A DNA stretch of 33,156 bases from Bacillota bacterium. GTDB lineage: Bacteria > Bacillota > Sulfobacillia > JAIMAT01. The position numbers were made by a program, and so were the translations under genes. The notes under the pieces were generated by a model. That model did no database searches, was not told the origin of the DNA, and saw nothing but the letters and a program-made list of their open reading frames with translations. The stretch spans positions 1-33,156 of the forward strand of contig JAIMAT010000016.1 in assembly GCA_023511835.1 (NCBI GenBank), written 5' to 3'. Position 1 is the stretch's first letter; each line of letters starts with the position of its first letter. This document shows, one piece after another, positions 6,614 to 14,532 of this stretch.

Positions 6614-7546
6614 GTGGGCGAGTGGCACGGCCGGGCCATGGCCACCGCGATCCTCATCCGCGACCTCGACGCCCGGCCCGGCGTCGAGGAGGCGGCGAGG
6701 AGGGCCTTCGGCCGCTTCGCCGAGGTGGAGCGGGTCTGCACCCGCTTTCGCGACGACTCGCCCCTCATGCGCTTCAACGCCGAGCCCGGCCGCTGGCGCG
6801 AGGTGGAGCCGCTGCTCTACGAGGTCGTCAACCTGGCCCGTCGCGCCTGGCGGCGGACCGGCGGCCGCTTCGACCCGCGCGTCCTGGAGGCGCTGGTACG
6901 CATCGGCTACGACCGGACCCTGCCGCTGGACGAGGAGCCGCTCCGGCTGCCGGCTCCGCGCGGCAGGCCGCGCGCGGCGCGCCGCGGCGCCTGGCTGGAG
7001 CGGCGGCCCCGGGCGCGGCAGCTCCGCCTGCGCGGGGCCGCGCTCGACCTGGGCGGCATCGGCAAGGGGTATGCCGTCCGCCTCGCCGCGCGCGAGATGG
7101 CGGGCGCCAGCGGCAACTTCCTGGTCAACGCCGGCGGCGACCTCTACTGCCGCGGCGGCGGGCCCCGGGGCGACGGCTGGCACGTGGGCGTGGAGGACCC
7201 GCGCGGCGGCGAGCAGCCGGTGGCGGTCCTGGCGGTGCGCGACCGCGCGGTCTGCACCTCCTCCGTCCGGCGGCGCAGCTGGCTGGCCGGGGGGGAGCGG
7301 GTGCACCACCTGATCGACCCCCGTACCGGCGAGCCGGCCGACTCGGGACTGCTGGCGGTCACCGTCGTCGGCGCCGACCCGGCCTGGTGCGAGGTCTGGT
7401 CCAAGGCGCTCTTCGTGGAGGGCCTGGAGGGCATCGGTGCGCTGGCCGAGCGCGAGCGACTCGCCGCGCTCTGGGTGACGGAGGAGGGGAGGCTGGGCTG
7501 GAGCCCGGCTATGGACCCCTGGCTGATCTGGAGGGTGGTCGCATGA
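6614..7546 (+). CDS. apbE: FAD:protein FMN transferase (ApbE family)
   Basis: Transfers FMN from FAD to a Ser/Thr of target proteins. The 310-aa product has the family order: RFRDDSPLMRFNAE (44-57), TGGRFDPRVLEAL (82-93), DLGGIGKGYAV (145-155), NAGGDLY (172-178), TSSVRRRSW (215-223), HHLIDPRTGEP (231-241) and CEVWSKALFVEG (259-270). In the last motif Glu and Lys stand where many homologues have the metal-binding Asp and Thr; I believe similar variants occur in actinobacterial-type ApbE. The GTG at 6614 has GGAAGGGAG just upstream and keeps the conserved WHGRAMAT start; an ATG at 6638 is less likely. No signal peptide or lipobox is visible, so the enzyme looks cytosolic, unlike many ApbE proteins. 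It lies 14 nt after the second TGAS protein, which makes those two proteins its likely substrates, and overlaps the reductase by ATGA. Confidence 0.9.
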   Translation: MGEWHGRAMATAILIRDLDARPGVEEAARRAFGRFAEVERVCTRFRDDSPLMRFNAEPGRWREVEPLLYEVVNLARRAWRRTGGRFDPRVLEALVRIGYDRTLPLDEEPLRLPAPRGRPRAARRGAWLERRPRARQLRLRGAALDLGGIGKGYAVRLAAREMAGASGNFLVNAGGDLYCRGGGPRGDGWHVGVEDPRGGEQPVAVLAVRDRAVCTSSVRRRSWLAGGERVHHLIDPRTGEPADSGLLAVTVVGADPAWCEVWSKALFVEGLEGIGALAERERLAALWVTEEGRLGWSPAMDPWLIWRVVA

Positions 7547-8358
7547 ACGCGGATCGAACCGGGCGCACGGCGTCCGACTGGGCAGAAGAAGAGCGTCCGG
7601 CGGTCTCGCTGGGGGCGCTCTTCCTGTGGATGACGGCCGGCTGGCTGGTGGGCTACCTGCTGGCGACGCTGGCCTCGCCGCTGCTGGGGAACCGCATGTT
7701 CCCGTGGATCGTGGCCCGGGCGGCCGGGATGACCGCCTATCTGCTGCTGGAGCTGGCGGTGATGGTGGGCGTCTGGCTCTCCCACCCCTGGCGGCTGGGG
7801 AGGCGGCGCCCGTCGCCCGACTTCCTCTACCGGACGCACACCGTCCTCTCGGTGGCCGCCCTGGTGCTGGTGGCCGCCCACGCCACCGCCCTGGCGCTCG
7901 ACCCCTACGTCCAGGTGGGCTGGAAGGGGGCGGTCATCCCGGGAGCCTCCGGCTACCGCGCCGGTCCCGTGGCGGCCGGGGTGCTGGCGGCTTACCTGGC
8001 GCTCGTGGCGGCGCTGAGCGCGGGCCTGGGGCCGCGCATGGCCCGCCGCTGGAGCCCGCAGGTGGCGCGCCGCCTCTGGCTTCCGCTCCACCGCCTCTCG
8101 GCGGTGGCCTGGGCGGCCGCCTGGTTCCACGGCGTGCTGGCGGGCAGCGACACACCGGCCTTCCGGCTCTTCTACGCGGCCAGCGGGGCGGCGCTCCTGC
8201 TGCTGGCCGCCACCCGCTATCTGGCCTCGCCACCCGCCCCGGCCGCGGCGGCCAGCTCCCGCCAGAGCGCCAGCTGGAGCTCCGGCGGCACGGTGCTCCG
8301 CGCCGACGGGTTGGGCAGGCAGGCGACGGGGAGACGGCCCCAGGAGCAGTCCAACTGA
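7543..8358 (+). CDS. Ferric-reductase-like transmembrane protein (four-His, probable bis-heme b)
   Basis: A 271-aa integral membrane protein. The ATG at 7543 overlaps the apbE stop (ATGA). Six hydrophobic helices are visible at about 23-43, 56-80, 98-118, 141-161, 183-203 and 206-225. Paired histidines sit in two helices: His99 and His113 (THTVLSVAALVLVAAH) and His183 and His196 (LHRLSAVAWAAAWFH). This is the pattern for two b hemes stacked across the membrane in the ferric reductase-like/MsrQ superfamily. There is no fused FAD/NAD(P)H domain, so electrons must come from quinol or a separate reductase. As last gene of the operon it is the likely electron donor to the flavinylated small proteins outside. 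The Ala/Ser-rich tail after residue 228 reads into the oppositely oriented glycosylase gene for 142 bp. Confidence 0.8.
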   Translation: MNADRTGRTASDWAEEERPAVSLGALFLWMTAGWLVGYLLATLASPLLGNRMFPWIVARAAGMTAYLLLELAVMVGVWLSHPWRLGRRRPSPDFLYRTHTVLSVAALVLVAAHATALALDPYVQVGWKGAVIPGASGYRAGPVAAGVLAAYLALVAALSAGLGPRMARRWSPQVARRLWLPLHRLSAVAWAAAWFHGVLAGSDTPAFRLFYAASGAALLLLAATRYLASPPAPAAAASSRQSASWSSGGTVLRADGLGRQATGRRPQEQSN

Positions 8359-8777
8359 CCGGCCTCCGGCGACCACTCCAGGGGGGCGGCCCGCGCCCGT
8401 CCCAGGACGGCGCGGGCCACGTCCTTCCCCAGGCAGGCCAGCCGGCGCGGGCGCCAGCGCTCGGCCAGGGCGCGGACGCGCCGTCCCCCCTCCACCATCT
8501 CCGACCAGCTCAGGTCGGCGGAACCGGGCGTCACGCGGTCGACCAGGTTGACGATGCCCAGGCCGTAGCGGGGCAGCTCCCGGTCCTGCTCCGGGCGAAG
8601 CTCGGCGGGCGTCCAGCCCGAGGCGGCCAGGAGGCGCCAGAAGCGGTTGCCCGGGCCGGCGAAGTGGTGGCCGGTGGCGCCGCTTCGACGGCCCGGGTTG
8701 TAGCCCACCACCAGCAGCGCCAGCCCCTGCGCCAGGACGGGCGGGACGGGGCGCGGCGCCGCGGGGCCGGCGCTCAC
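8217..8777 (-). CDS. Mismatch-specific uracil/thymine DNA glycosylase (Mug/TDG-type)
   Basis: Base-excision repair enzyme that removes U or T from G:U and G:T mismatches. It is 186 aa from GTG 8777, which overlaps the upstream stop (GTGA). Motif 1 is LLVVGYNPGRRSGATGHHFA followed by GPGNRFWRLLAASG; the Asn of GYNPG corresponds to the catalytic Asn of the Mug family (GINPG). Motif 2 is LPNPSARS near residue 155, matching the NPS loop. The segment RYGLGIVNLVDRVTPGSADL also fits the family. It ends a minus-strand run of overlapping genes; its 3' end overlaps the convergent reductase gene by 142 bp. Functional link to its metabolic neighbours is not evident; it is probably just co-transcribed. 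Confidence 0.85.
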   Translation of the reverse strand: MSAGPAAPRPVPPVLAQGLALLVVGYNPGRRSGATGHHFAGPGNRFWRLLAASGWTPAELRPEQDRELPRYGLGIVNLVDRVTPGSADLSWSEMVEGGRRVRALAERWRPRRLACLGKDVARAVLGRARAAPLEWSPEAGQLDCSWGRLPVACLPNPSARSTVPPELQLALWRELAAAAGAGGEAR

Positions 8778-10639
8778 GCCCGTCCCTCCAGCGCCAGGAG
8801 CAGGGCGTGGCCCAGCCAGCCGGCGCAGGTGGCGAAGGCGGCGCCGGTAGCCGCCGAGCCGTCCTCCTCCCGCACCGTCTCGCAGGCGAGGCCGCCGTCC
8901 AGGGGGGCCGCCGCCACTTCCTCGAGGCGGCGCTCCACCTCCCAGCCCGCCAGGATGTCGCTGATCGCCGCCAGCAGCCAGGGGTGGTCGGCGTGGGCGG
9001 AGCGGGGCCAGGCGAAGCGGCCGCGGGGACCGAACGGGTTGGCGGGCGAGTGGATCCAGCGCGCCGTGGCGTGCTGCACGGGGTCGCCACCCTCCGCCAG
9101 GCCGTAGTAGGGGAGGAGCATCAGGCTTCCCGCCGGCTCGTCGCCCGGCCTCCGCCCGCCGCGGCCGTCGAAGGACCACGCCCACATGGGCCCGAAGGGG
9201 CCGTCCAGCACCGCCTCGCGGCGGAGCTCCGCCAGGATCGCCTCCGCCTCCCGCCGCCTCAGGAAGGCGCCGGCGCGGTCGCCCTCGCCCTCGCGCGCCT
9301 CCGCCAGCGCGCGCCAGGCGGCCGCCGCCAGCGCCAGGTCGTAGGTGAGGTAGGGCTCCTGGACGGGGTCGTCGCTGGGGTTGAGAAACGTCCGGTAGAG
9401 CGCCCGCCCCTCCTCGCGCGCGGCCAGAAGGCGCGACTCCAGCTCCGGCAGCCGCTCGCGCACCTCGGGCTCGCGCCAGACGGCCCGGTCGCCCGTGGCG
9501 CGCGCGTAGAGCGCCGTCGCCAGCGGGAAGGCGGCCAGCTGGTCCAGCTCGAAGCCCGGGTAGAGCACGGTCCCGTCGAGGTAGAGGCTGTGCTCGCCGG
9601 CATTCCGCCCGTAGACCGCCCAGGCGGCCAGGAGCCAGCGGCGGGCCCGCGCCGGGTCGAGGCGCAGGAGGCCGGGCAGGCTCCAGAGGAGCGCGTCCCG
9701 GCTCCAGTGGGCGCCTGCCACGTAGTAGCGGGGGGAGCGCGAGGTGACCCATACCGGCTCCTCGCCGTCGAGCGTCCGCCCCGTGGCGAAGTGCAGGTTG
9801 AAGAGCAGGTTGCGCACGGCGCGCAGGGCGACGGGGTCGCTCCGCCAGCGCCCGCCGCTGGCGCGGTCGGCCCGGCTCCGGGCGGACTCCTCCGCCTCGC
9901 GCCAGAGCGCCGCGAAGCCGCGTCGCGCCAGGTGGACGGCGCCCGTCGACGCCCCGTCCGCCTCGCGCGCGACGGCCACGTAGGCGACGAGCCGCGCCTC
10001 CTCGCCGGGGGCGATGGCCGCCCGCACCGCCACCCCGGCTCCTTCCTCCCCCTCCTCCCCTCCCGGCGGCTCCAGCCTCGCCCCGGCGGGCTCGGCGCGG
10101 AAAGCGAGGGCCAGGATGGGCCCCGGGCGGGCCTCGGCCACCCAGGCGCCGGTCCAGCGGTCGAGGGCGCCCTCCACCCGGCCCCCGCCGGGGCGGCTGC
10201 GCAGTGCGGCGTAGGCGGGGGCGGCCAGCGACCAGCGGAGCCCGAGCTCCACGTCGCCGACCGAGCCGCCCGGGGCGCGGGCGGAGAGCGCCAGCGCGAA
10301 GCCCCGCTCCTCCTCCGGCGCCACGATCTCCCAGAGGAAGTTCCAGCCGCCCGCCTCGCCCGCCAGGCGGAGGGCCCAGAGCGGCCCCTCCGGCCAGCTG
10401 CGGGGGCGCCAGCGGACGGGGAGCGGGCGCCCCTCCAGGCGGATCTCGGGCAGGACCAGCGGCCGGCCGCCCGCGCCCCGCCACTCCAGCAGCCCCGCCA
10501 GCCGTCCGTGGAGGACGCCGGCCGAGAGGACCGCGCCGTCGCCCGCGCGCACCTCGGGCAACGTCACATAGGCGTTGCCGGTCACCAGGGGCGGCTCGGC
10601 CTCCGGCAGCGCCTCCGGCGTGGTGCGGACGAGGCTCAA
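8774..10639 (-). CDS. Six-hairpin (alpha/alpha)6 glycosidase-like protein, possibly GH125-related
   Basis: A 621-aa cytosolic protein without signal peptide. The first half (about 1-260) is beta-rich with alternating LRLAGEAGGWNFLWEIV-like strands, as in the N-terminal sandwich of glycogen-debranching-type enzymes. The second half is an alpha/alpha toroid containing YYVAGAHWSRDALLWSLPGL, YPGFELDQLAAFPLATALY, FLNPSDDPVQEPYLTYD and SLMLLPYYG. The WSRDALLW and PSDDP/FELDQ segments remind me of family GH125 alpha-mannosidases and of debranching enzymes, but I cannot assign substrate or catalytic acids with confidence. The TTG at 10639 overlaps the upstream stop as TTGA. It is in one run with PlsC-like and penicillin-acylase-like genes, which does not reveal its job. 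Confidence 0.65.
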   Translation of the reverse strand: MSLVRTTPEALPEAEPPLVTGNAYVTLPEVRAGDGAVLSAGVLHGRLAGLLEWRGAGGRPLVLPEIRLEGRPLPVRWRPRSWPEGPLWALRLAGEAGGWNFLWEIVAPEEERGFALALSARAPGGSVGDVELGLRWSLAAPAYAALRSRPGGGRVEGALDRWTGAWVAEARPGPILALAFRAEPAGARLEPPGGEEGEEGAGVAVRAAIAPGEEARLVAYVAVAREADGASTGAVHLARRGFAALWREAEESARSRADRASGGRWRSDPVALRAVRNLLFNLHFATGRTLDGEEPVWVTSRSPRYYVAGAHWSRDALLWSLPGLLRLDPARARRWLLAAWAVYGRNAGEHSLYLDGTVLYPGFELDQLAAFPLATALYARATGDRAVWREPEVRERLPELESRLLAAREEGRALYRTFLNPSDDPVQEPYLTYDLALAAAAWRALAEAREGEGDRAGAFLRRREAEAILAELRREAVLDGPFGPMWAWSFDGRGGRRPGDEPAGSLMLLPYYGLAEGGDPVQHATARWIHSPANPFGPRGRFAWPRSAHADHPWLLAAISDILAGWEVERRLEEVAAAPLDGGLACETVREEDGSAATGAAFATCAGWLGHALLLALEGRA

Positions 10640-11226
10640 CCCTCCACCCCCCCGCGCAGCGGCTCGCCGATCCCCGCCAGGCGGCGGAGACGCCGGCGCA
10701 TGGCCTCCACCTCGGCCGCCACGCGCGCCGCCACGCGCCCGTGGTCGGCCGCCTCCTCGCGCGAGAAGCGGAGCGGCTTGCCGAACCAGACCCAGGCGCG
10801 CGACGGGAAGGGCTGGTTGGTCCCCTCCACCGCCACCGGCACCACCGGCGCGCCGCTGTGCTCCACCAGGAAGCCCACCCCCTGGCGCGGCCTGAGCGGT
10901 ACCCCGCTGCGGCTGCGCGTCCCCTCGTAGTGGACGCCCACCACGCCCCCCTCGCCGAGGACGCGGAGCGACTGCCGCATGGCGCCCGGGTCGGCCCGGC
11001 TGCGGTCGACGGGGATGGCGAAGACGCCGACCACGGGGCCCACCAGCGGGTAGCGCAGCAGCTCGCGCTTGGCGATGAAGTGCACCCGGCGCGGGCAGAC
11101 GACGGCGATCAGGACGGGGTCGGCGGCGCTGATGTGGTTGGCGGCCAGGATGACGGGCCCCCGGGCGGGCACGTTCTCCCATCCGTAGACGCGGCTCCTG
11201 TACCGCAGCCAGAGGGCGGCGCGCAC
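10636..11226 (-). CDS. plsC: 1-acyl-glycerol-3-phosphate acyltransferase (PlsC-like)
   Basis: Membrane-associated acyltransferase that adds an acyl chain to lysophosphatidic acid in phospholipid synthesis. Motif I is NHISAADP (HxxxxD, H and D catalytic), motif II is near IPVDRSRADP, motif III is YEGTRSRSG (usually PEGTRS, so Tyr replaces Pro), and motif IV is APVVPVAVEG. The GTG at 11226 is the first ordinary start in frame but has no ribosome binding site and leaves out family-like upstream residues (ERLYALLKPP). The real start may be a CTG at 11250 or 11265, behind the GAGGAGGG that follows the upstream stop. From 11226 it is 196 aa, somewhat short for the family, which supports an upstream start. 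Confidence 0.8.
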   Translation of the reverse strand: MRAALWLRYRSRVYGWENVPARGPVILAANHISAADPVLIAVVCPRRVHFIAKRELLRYPLVGPVVGVFAIPVDRSRADPGAMRQSLRVLGEGGVVGVHYEGTRSRSGVPLRPRQGVGFLVEHSGAPVVPVAVEGTNQPFPSRAWVWFGKPLRFSREEAADHGRVAARVAAEVEAMRRRLRRLAGIGEPLRGGVEG

Positions 11227-11271
11227 GGGCGGTTTGAGGAGCGCGTACAGCCTCTCGCGGAGCAGCCCTCC

Positions 11272-13395
11272 TCACCTCCCGCCGCGCGCCCGGGGGCGCA
11301 GGATCTGCCGGACGGTGCCGCGGCGCGAGGCGACGCGCACCGGATCCAGCTCGAAGCGGTGCAGGACCGCCCCCGCCCCCTCGCGCAGCCCCTCGTCGAG
11401 GCGGACGCCGCCGGGTCCGCCGCCCGCCCCGCCGAGAAGGCGTCCCTCCAGGTGGTCGGCGGCGCCCAGGTCGGCCACCATGCTCCAGACCGCCCCGGCC
11501 GTCACCAGGAAGGGCCGCGCCGGGTCGGCCACGGTCGCCTGCAGGGTGGTCTCCGACCCGGGCAGCGCCTGGGGCCCCCGCGGCGCCCGCGCCGGGCGGA
11601 CGGGGAACTCCTCGGCCCGCTCCGGCGGCTGCAGGACGTGCAGGCGGCCCCAGCGCCAGCGCCCGGGCTCCGGCCCCTGCCTCCGCTCCAGCCAGGCCAC
11701 CGCACGCCGGAAGGCGGCCGGGAGCTCGGCCAGGCTCTCCGGGCTCCCGACGAGCAGGCGGGCGGCGCCGGCCGGCGCGGCCAGGGCGCGCAGCCGGTGG
11801 AGCCGCAGCCGTTCGGGCAGCCGGCCGCCGTCCAGCGCCGCGGCCAGCTCGCAGAGCAGGAGGTGCCAGAGGGCGGGGGCCGCTTCCTCGGTCCCCTCGG
11901 GCGCGCCGGCGGCGACCCAGGCCTCCACCAGCGCCAGCGCCTCCGCCTCGCGCGCCGTCCAGGCCTCGCCCCGCAGCACCGGGGCCATGCGCGGCCAGAG
12001 CCGGACCGGCAGGGGGTCGTGCAGGTCCGCCAGCAGCTCCGCCATGCCGCCGGCCGACCAGTCGTCGCGGGCGCGGAGCAGCTCCACCAGGCGGTCGTAG
12101 CGGACGCTGCCCCGCACCCAGGAGGGCCGCCCCAGGCCGTCCCCCTCCCCCCCCTCCAGCACGGGCTGGCCGGCCACCGCGATCCAGGCCGCCTGCGGAT
12201 CCTCCACCGCCGGTACCGACTCCCGCGGCGACGGGCCGCCCGGTCCCAGCAGCCGGTAGAGGATGTGGTCCGCGCGGTCGGCCGCCACCAGGTGGAGGGG
12301 GCCGGGGGGCGCCTCGGCCAGGAAGTCCGCCAGCTGCCGGGCGCTCTCGGCGCGCAGGCCGCGGAGAAGGCCGGCCAGGCGATCCCTCGGTGCCAGCCCC
12401 GGCCACTCCAGGCAGAGGGGGCCCAGGTAGCGGCTCAGCGCGTCGTCCAGAGCCACCGCCGCGGTCCCGGGGGCCGCCCTCCCGAGCCGCAGGTGCGCGC
12501 CGCCCGGCCCCGCGGGCACCGCCAGCCAGGCGACGGCCGGGTTGCGCCCGGCCCAGAGGCCGGGCAGTCCGGCGAGGGCGACGCCGGCGGCGTTGATGCG
12601 GCCGTCCAGGCTGACCAGGTGGACGGGGTGGAGGAGCGGCGGCAGCCGCAGCGGCAGCTCCAGGCTGCCGGCCAGGAGCGGCCGCCCCCCCTGGGCGCGC
12701 CGCCCCGCCACGGCCCAGGCCACGCCGCCGCGGCTCCCCGGCCAGCCCGTGCCCGTGCGCAGGAGGAGATCGGCCAGGTCGAGCGCCGCCTCCAGCGTCT
12801 CGCCGCGCTCGGCCAGCCGGGTGGAGAGCTCGACCAGCTCGCCGTAGATCTGCCCTCCCTCCAGCCACCAGGCGAAGAGCCGCTCGACGGCCAGCGAGTC
12901 CTCCACGCTCCAGGGCCGGAAGAGGCCGGGCCCCGACAGGCGGAGGCCCGGCCCGGCGCTGCCGGCGGCGAGGGCGGCGTTGACGCCGTCGGCGTAGGCC
13001 TCCAGGGCCAGGCGGCTCTCCGGGCCGAGGCGCGCGGCCGACTCGCGCGCCACCCGGCGGAGGTCGAGGGTGCGCATCCAGCGGTCGAGCGGCCGCGCCG
13101 CCGGGCCGTCGAGCTCGGCCAGGCGCCCGTCGACCCAGCGCCGCAGCCGCTCCAGCTGCCAGAGCCGGTCCTGGGCGGTGCAGTAGCCCTGGGTGAAGAA
13201 GAGGTCCCAGTCGGTGCGCGCGATGACGTGCGCCCAGCCGCGGGCGTCGCGCGCGATCTCTGCCTCGGAGTCGAGGCCGGGCAGGCTCCGGTTCATGCCG
13301 GCGCGGCGCAGCCAGCGCTCGGTGGCCGCCACCAGCAGCCCGGCGGCCCCCGCCGTCACCCATCGCGACAGCCCGCGTGCCTCCCCCATCGCCAC
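11272..13395 (-). CDS. Penicillin acylase family protein (Ntn-hydrolase fold), divergent nucleophile region
   Basis: A 707-aa homologue of penicillin G acylases and acyl-homoserine-lactone or cyclic-lipopeptide acylases. The alpha-chain region is clear: IARDARGWAHVIARTDWDLF, FTQGYCTAQDRLWQLERLRR, GRLAELDG and LEAYADGVNAAL (residues 47-142). The linker and beta-chain start are unusual. Where the family has G-S-N-x-W with Ser as self-cleaving nucleophile, residues 219-230 read PGSRGGVAWAVA, so Ser221 is four residues too far from the Trp, and the following NDPH is replaced by GSLELP (243-248). PGLWAGRNPAVAW still follows (278-290). A hydrophobic segment (15-24) may be a weak signal anchor. GTG 13395 or ATG 13389 could start it. 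Activity is therefore doubtful; it may be an inactive or differently processed member. Confidence 0.75.
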   Translation of the reverse strand: MAMGEARGLSRWVTAGAAGLLVAATERWLRRAGMNRSLPGLDSEAEIARDARGWAHVIARTDWDLFFTQGYCTAQDRLWQLERLRRWVDGRLAELDGPAARPLDRWMRTLDLRRVARESAARLGPESRLALEAYADGVNAALAAGSAGPGLRLSGPGLFRPWSVEDSLAVERLFAWWLEGGQIYGELVELSTRLAERGETLEAALDLADLLLRTGTGWPGSRGGVAWAVAGRRAQGGRPLLAGSLELPLRLPPLLHPVHLVSLDGRINAAGVALAGLPGLWAGRNPAVAWLAVPAGPGGAHLRLGRAAPGTAAVALDDALSRYLGPLCLEWPGLAPRDRLAGLLRGLRAESARQLADFLAEAPPGPLHLVAADRADHILYRLLGPGGPSPRESVPAVEDPQAAWIAVAGQPVLEGGEGDGLGRPSWVRGSVRYDRLVELLRARDDWSAGGMAELLADLHDPLPVRLWPRMAPVLRGEAWTAREAEALALVEAWVAAGAPEGTEEAAPALWHLLLCELAAALDGGRLPERLRLHRLRALAAPAGAARLLVGSPESLAELPAAFRRAVAWLERRQGPEPGRWRWGRLHVLQPPERAEEFPVRPARAPRGPQALPGSETTLQATVADPARPFLVTAGAVWSMVADLGAADHLEGRLLGGAGGGPGGVRLDEGLREGAGAVLHRFELDPVRVASRRGTVRQILRPRARGGR

Positions 13396-13417
13396 CGCCT
13401 CGCCCGCCCGTCCGTTC

Positions 13418-14416
13418 CTATTCTTGCGCCCGGTTCCGGAAGGGAGGCAGGTCGCGGAGGACCGGCTTCCTCTCGGGGTGGTGGAAGGCCCGGACCCTCC
13501 GAACCGTGCCCGTCCAGGCCCGCATCACCAGCGTCTCCGTCTCCGCGCCCTGGCGGGTGAAGCGGACGCCGCGCAGGAGGCTGCCCGGCGTGATGCCGGT
13601 GGCGCTGAAGATGACGTCGTCGCCGCGCACCAGCTCGCGCATGGTCAGCACCTGGCGGGGGTCGCCGAGACCCATGGCGACGCAGCGCTCCCTCTCCTCC
13701 TCGCTCTGGGGCAGGAGGCGCGCCTGCATCTCGCCCCCCAGGCAGCGCAGGGCGGCGGCCGCCAGCACGCCCTCCGGCGCGCCGCCGGTGCCCAGCATCA
13801 GGTCGACGCCGCTTTCGGGCAGCGCCGTCGCCAGCGCAGCCGCCACGTCGCCGTCGGGGATGAAGCGGATGCGGGCGCCGATCCGCCGCAGCTCGCGCAC
13901 GATCCCCTCGTGGCGGGGCCGGTCGAGGAGGATGACCGTCACCTGCGAGACGTCCTTGCCGAGGGCCTTGGCCACCCTGCGCACGTTCTCCGCCGGCGGC
14001 GCGTCCAGCTCCACGCGGCCCGCCGCCTCCGGGCCGACGGCGATCTTCTCCATGTACATGTCCGGCGCGTGAAGCAGCGTCCCCCGCGGGGCCACGGCCA
14101 CCACCGCCACGGCGTCCGGAAGGCCGCGGGCGACCAGGTTGGTCCCCTCCACCGGGTCGACGGCCACGTCGACGGCCGGCCCGCGCCCGGTGCCCAGCCG
14201 CTCGCCGATGTAGAGCATGGGCGCCTCGTCCATCTCGCCCTCGCCGATGACCACCGTCCCGTCGATGTCCACGGTGTCGAAGAGGGCGCGCATGGCCTCC
14301 ACCGCGGCGCCGTCGACCGCCTCCTTCTCGCCGCGGCCCATCCAGGGGGCGGCCGCCAGCGCGGCGCCCTCGGTCACCCGCACGAACTCCAGCGCCAGCT
14401 CCCGCTCCAGGGGCAA
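13418..14416 (-). CDS. glpX: Class II fructose-1,6-bisphosphatase (GlpX)
   Basis: Gluconeogenic hydrolysis of fructose-1,6-bisphosphate to fructose-6-phosphate; some homologues also act on sedoheptulose-1,7-bisphosphate. The 332-aa product follows the GlpX pattern: [54 protein letters not shown] (56-72), the metal and phosphate motif VDPVEGTN (86-93), [13 protein letters not shown], and [11 protein letters not shown] with [21 protein letters not shown] 14416 is the only start that keeps the family N-terminus, though its ribosome binding site is weak (AGAGG about 14 nt away). It stands apart from the genes on both sides, so it probably has its own promoter. It fits with the transketolase genes (29119-30995) in sugar-phosphate metabolism. 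Confidence 0.92.
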   Translation of the reverse strand: MPLERELALEFVRVTEGAALAAAPWMGRGEKEAVDGAAVEAMRALFDTVDIDGTVVIGEGEMDEAPMLYIGERLGTGRGPAVDVAVDPVEGTNLVARGLPDAVAVVAVAPRGTLLHAPDMYMEKIAVGPEAAGRVELDAPPAENVRRVAKALGKDVSQVTVILLDRPRHEGIVRELRRIGARIRFIPDGDVAAALATALPESGVDLMLGTGGAPEGVLAAAALRCLGGEMQARLLPQSEEERERCVAMGLGDPRQVLTMRELVRGDDVIFSATGITPGSLLRGVRFTRQGAETETLVMRAWTGTVRRVRAFHHPERKPVLRDLPPFRNRAQE

Positions 14417-14532
14417 AGGGAGATCGCCGTCCTCTCTCGAATCTCGCCAACCATATCCGACCCGGCCGGCGACCCGCCCGGCGAGAGCCGCGGTCGCGAC
14501 GCCGCCGGTCGCCTCCGACGGGGGGTTGCCGC

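Noticed and set aside
10640-13363. Extension of the glycosidase-like frame upstream through the PlsC and acylase genes (1529 codons in all)
   Set aside because: Only the part after TTG 10639 reads as a protein; the upstream part is an out-of-frame reading of two genes with intact motifs.
10204-13560. An open plus-strand frame of more than 1100 codons
   Set aside because: It lies antisense to three genes with clear family motifs (glycosidase, PlsC, penicillin acylase). Its translation is Pro/Arg/Gly-rich with no recognisable domain, as expected for a GC-rich shadow frame.
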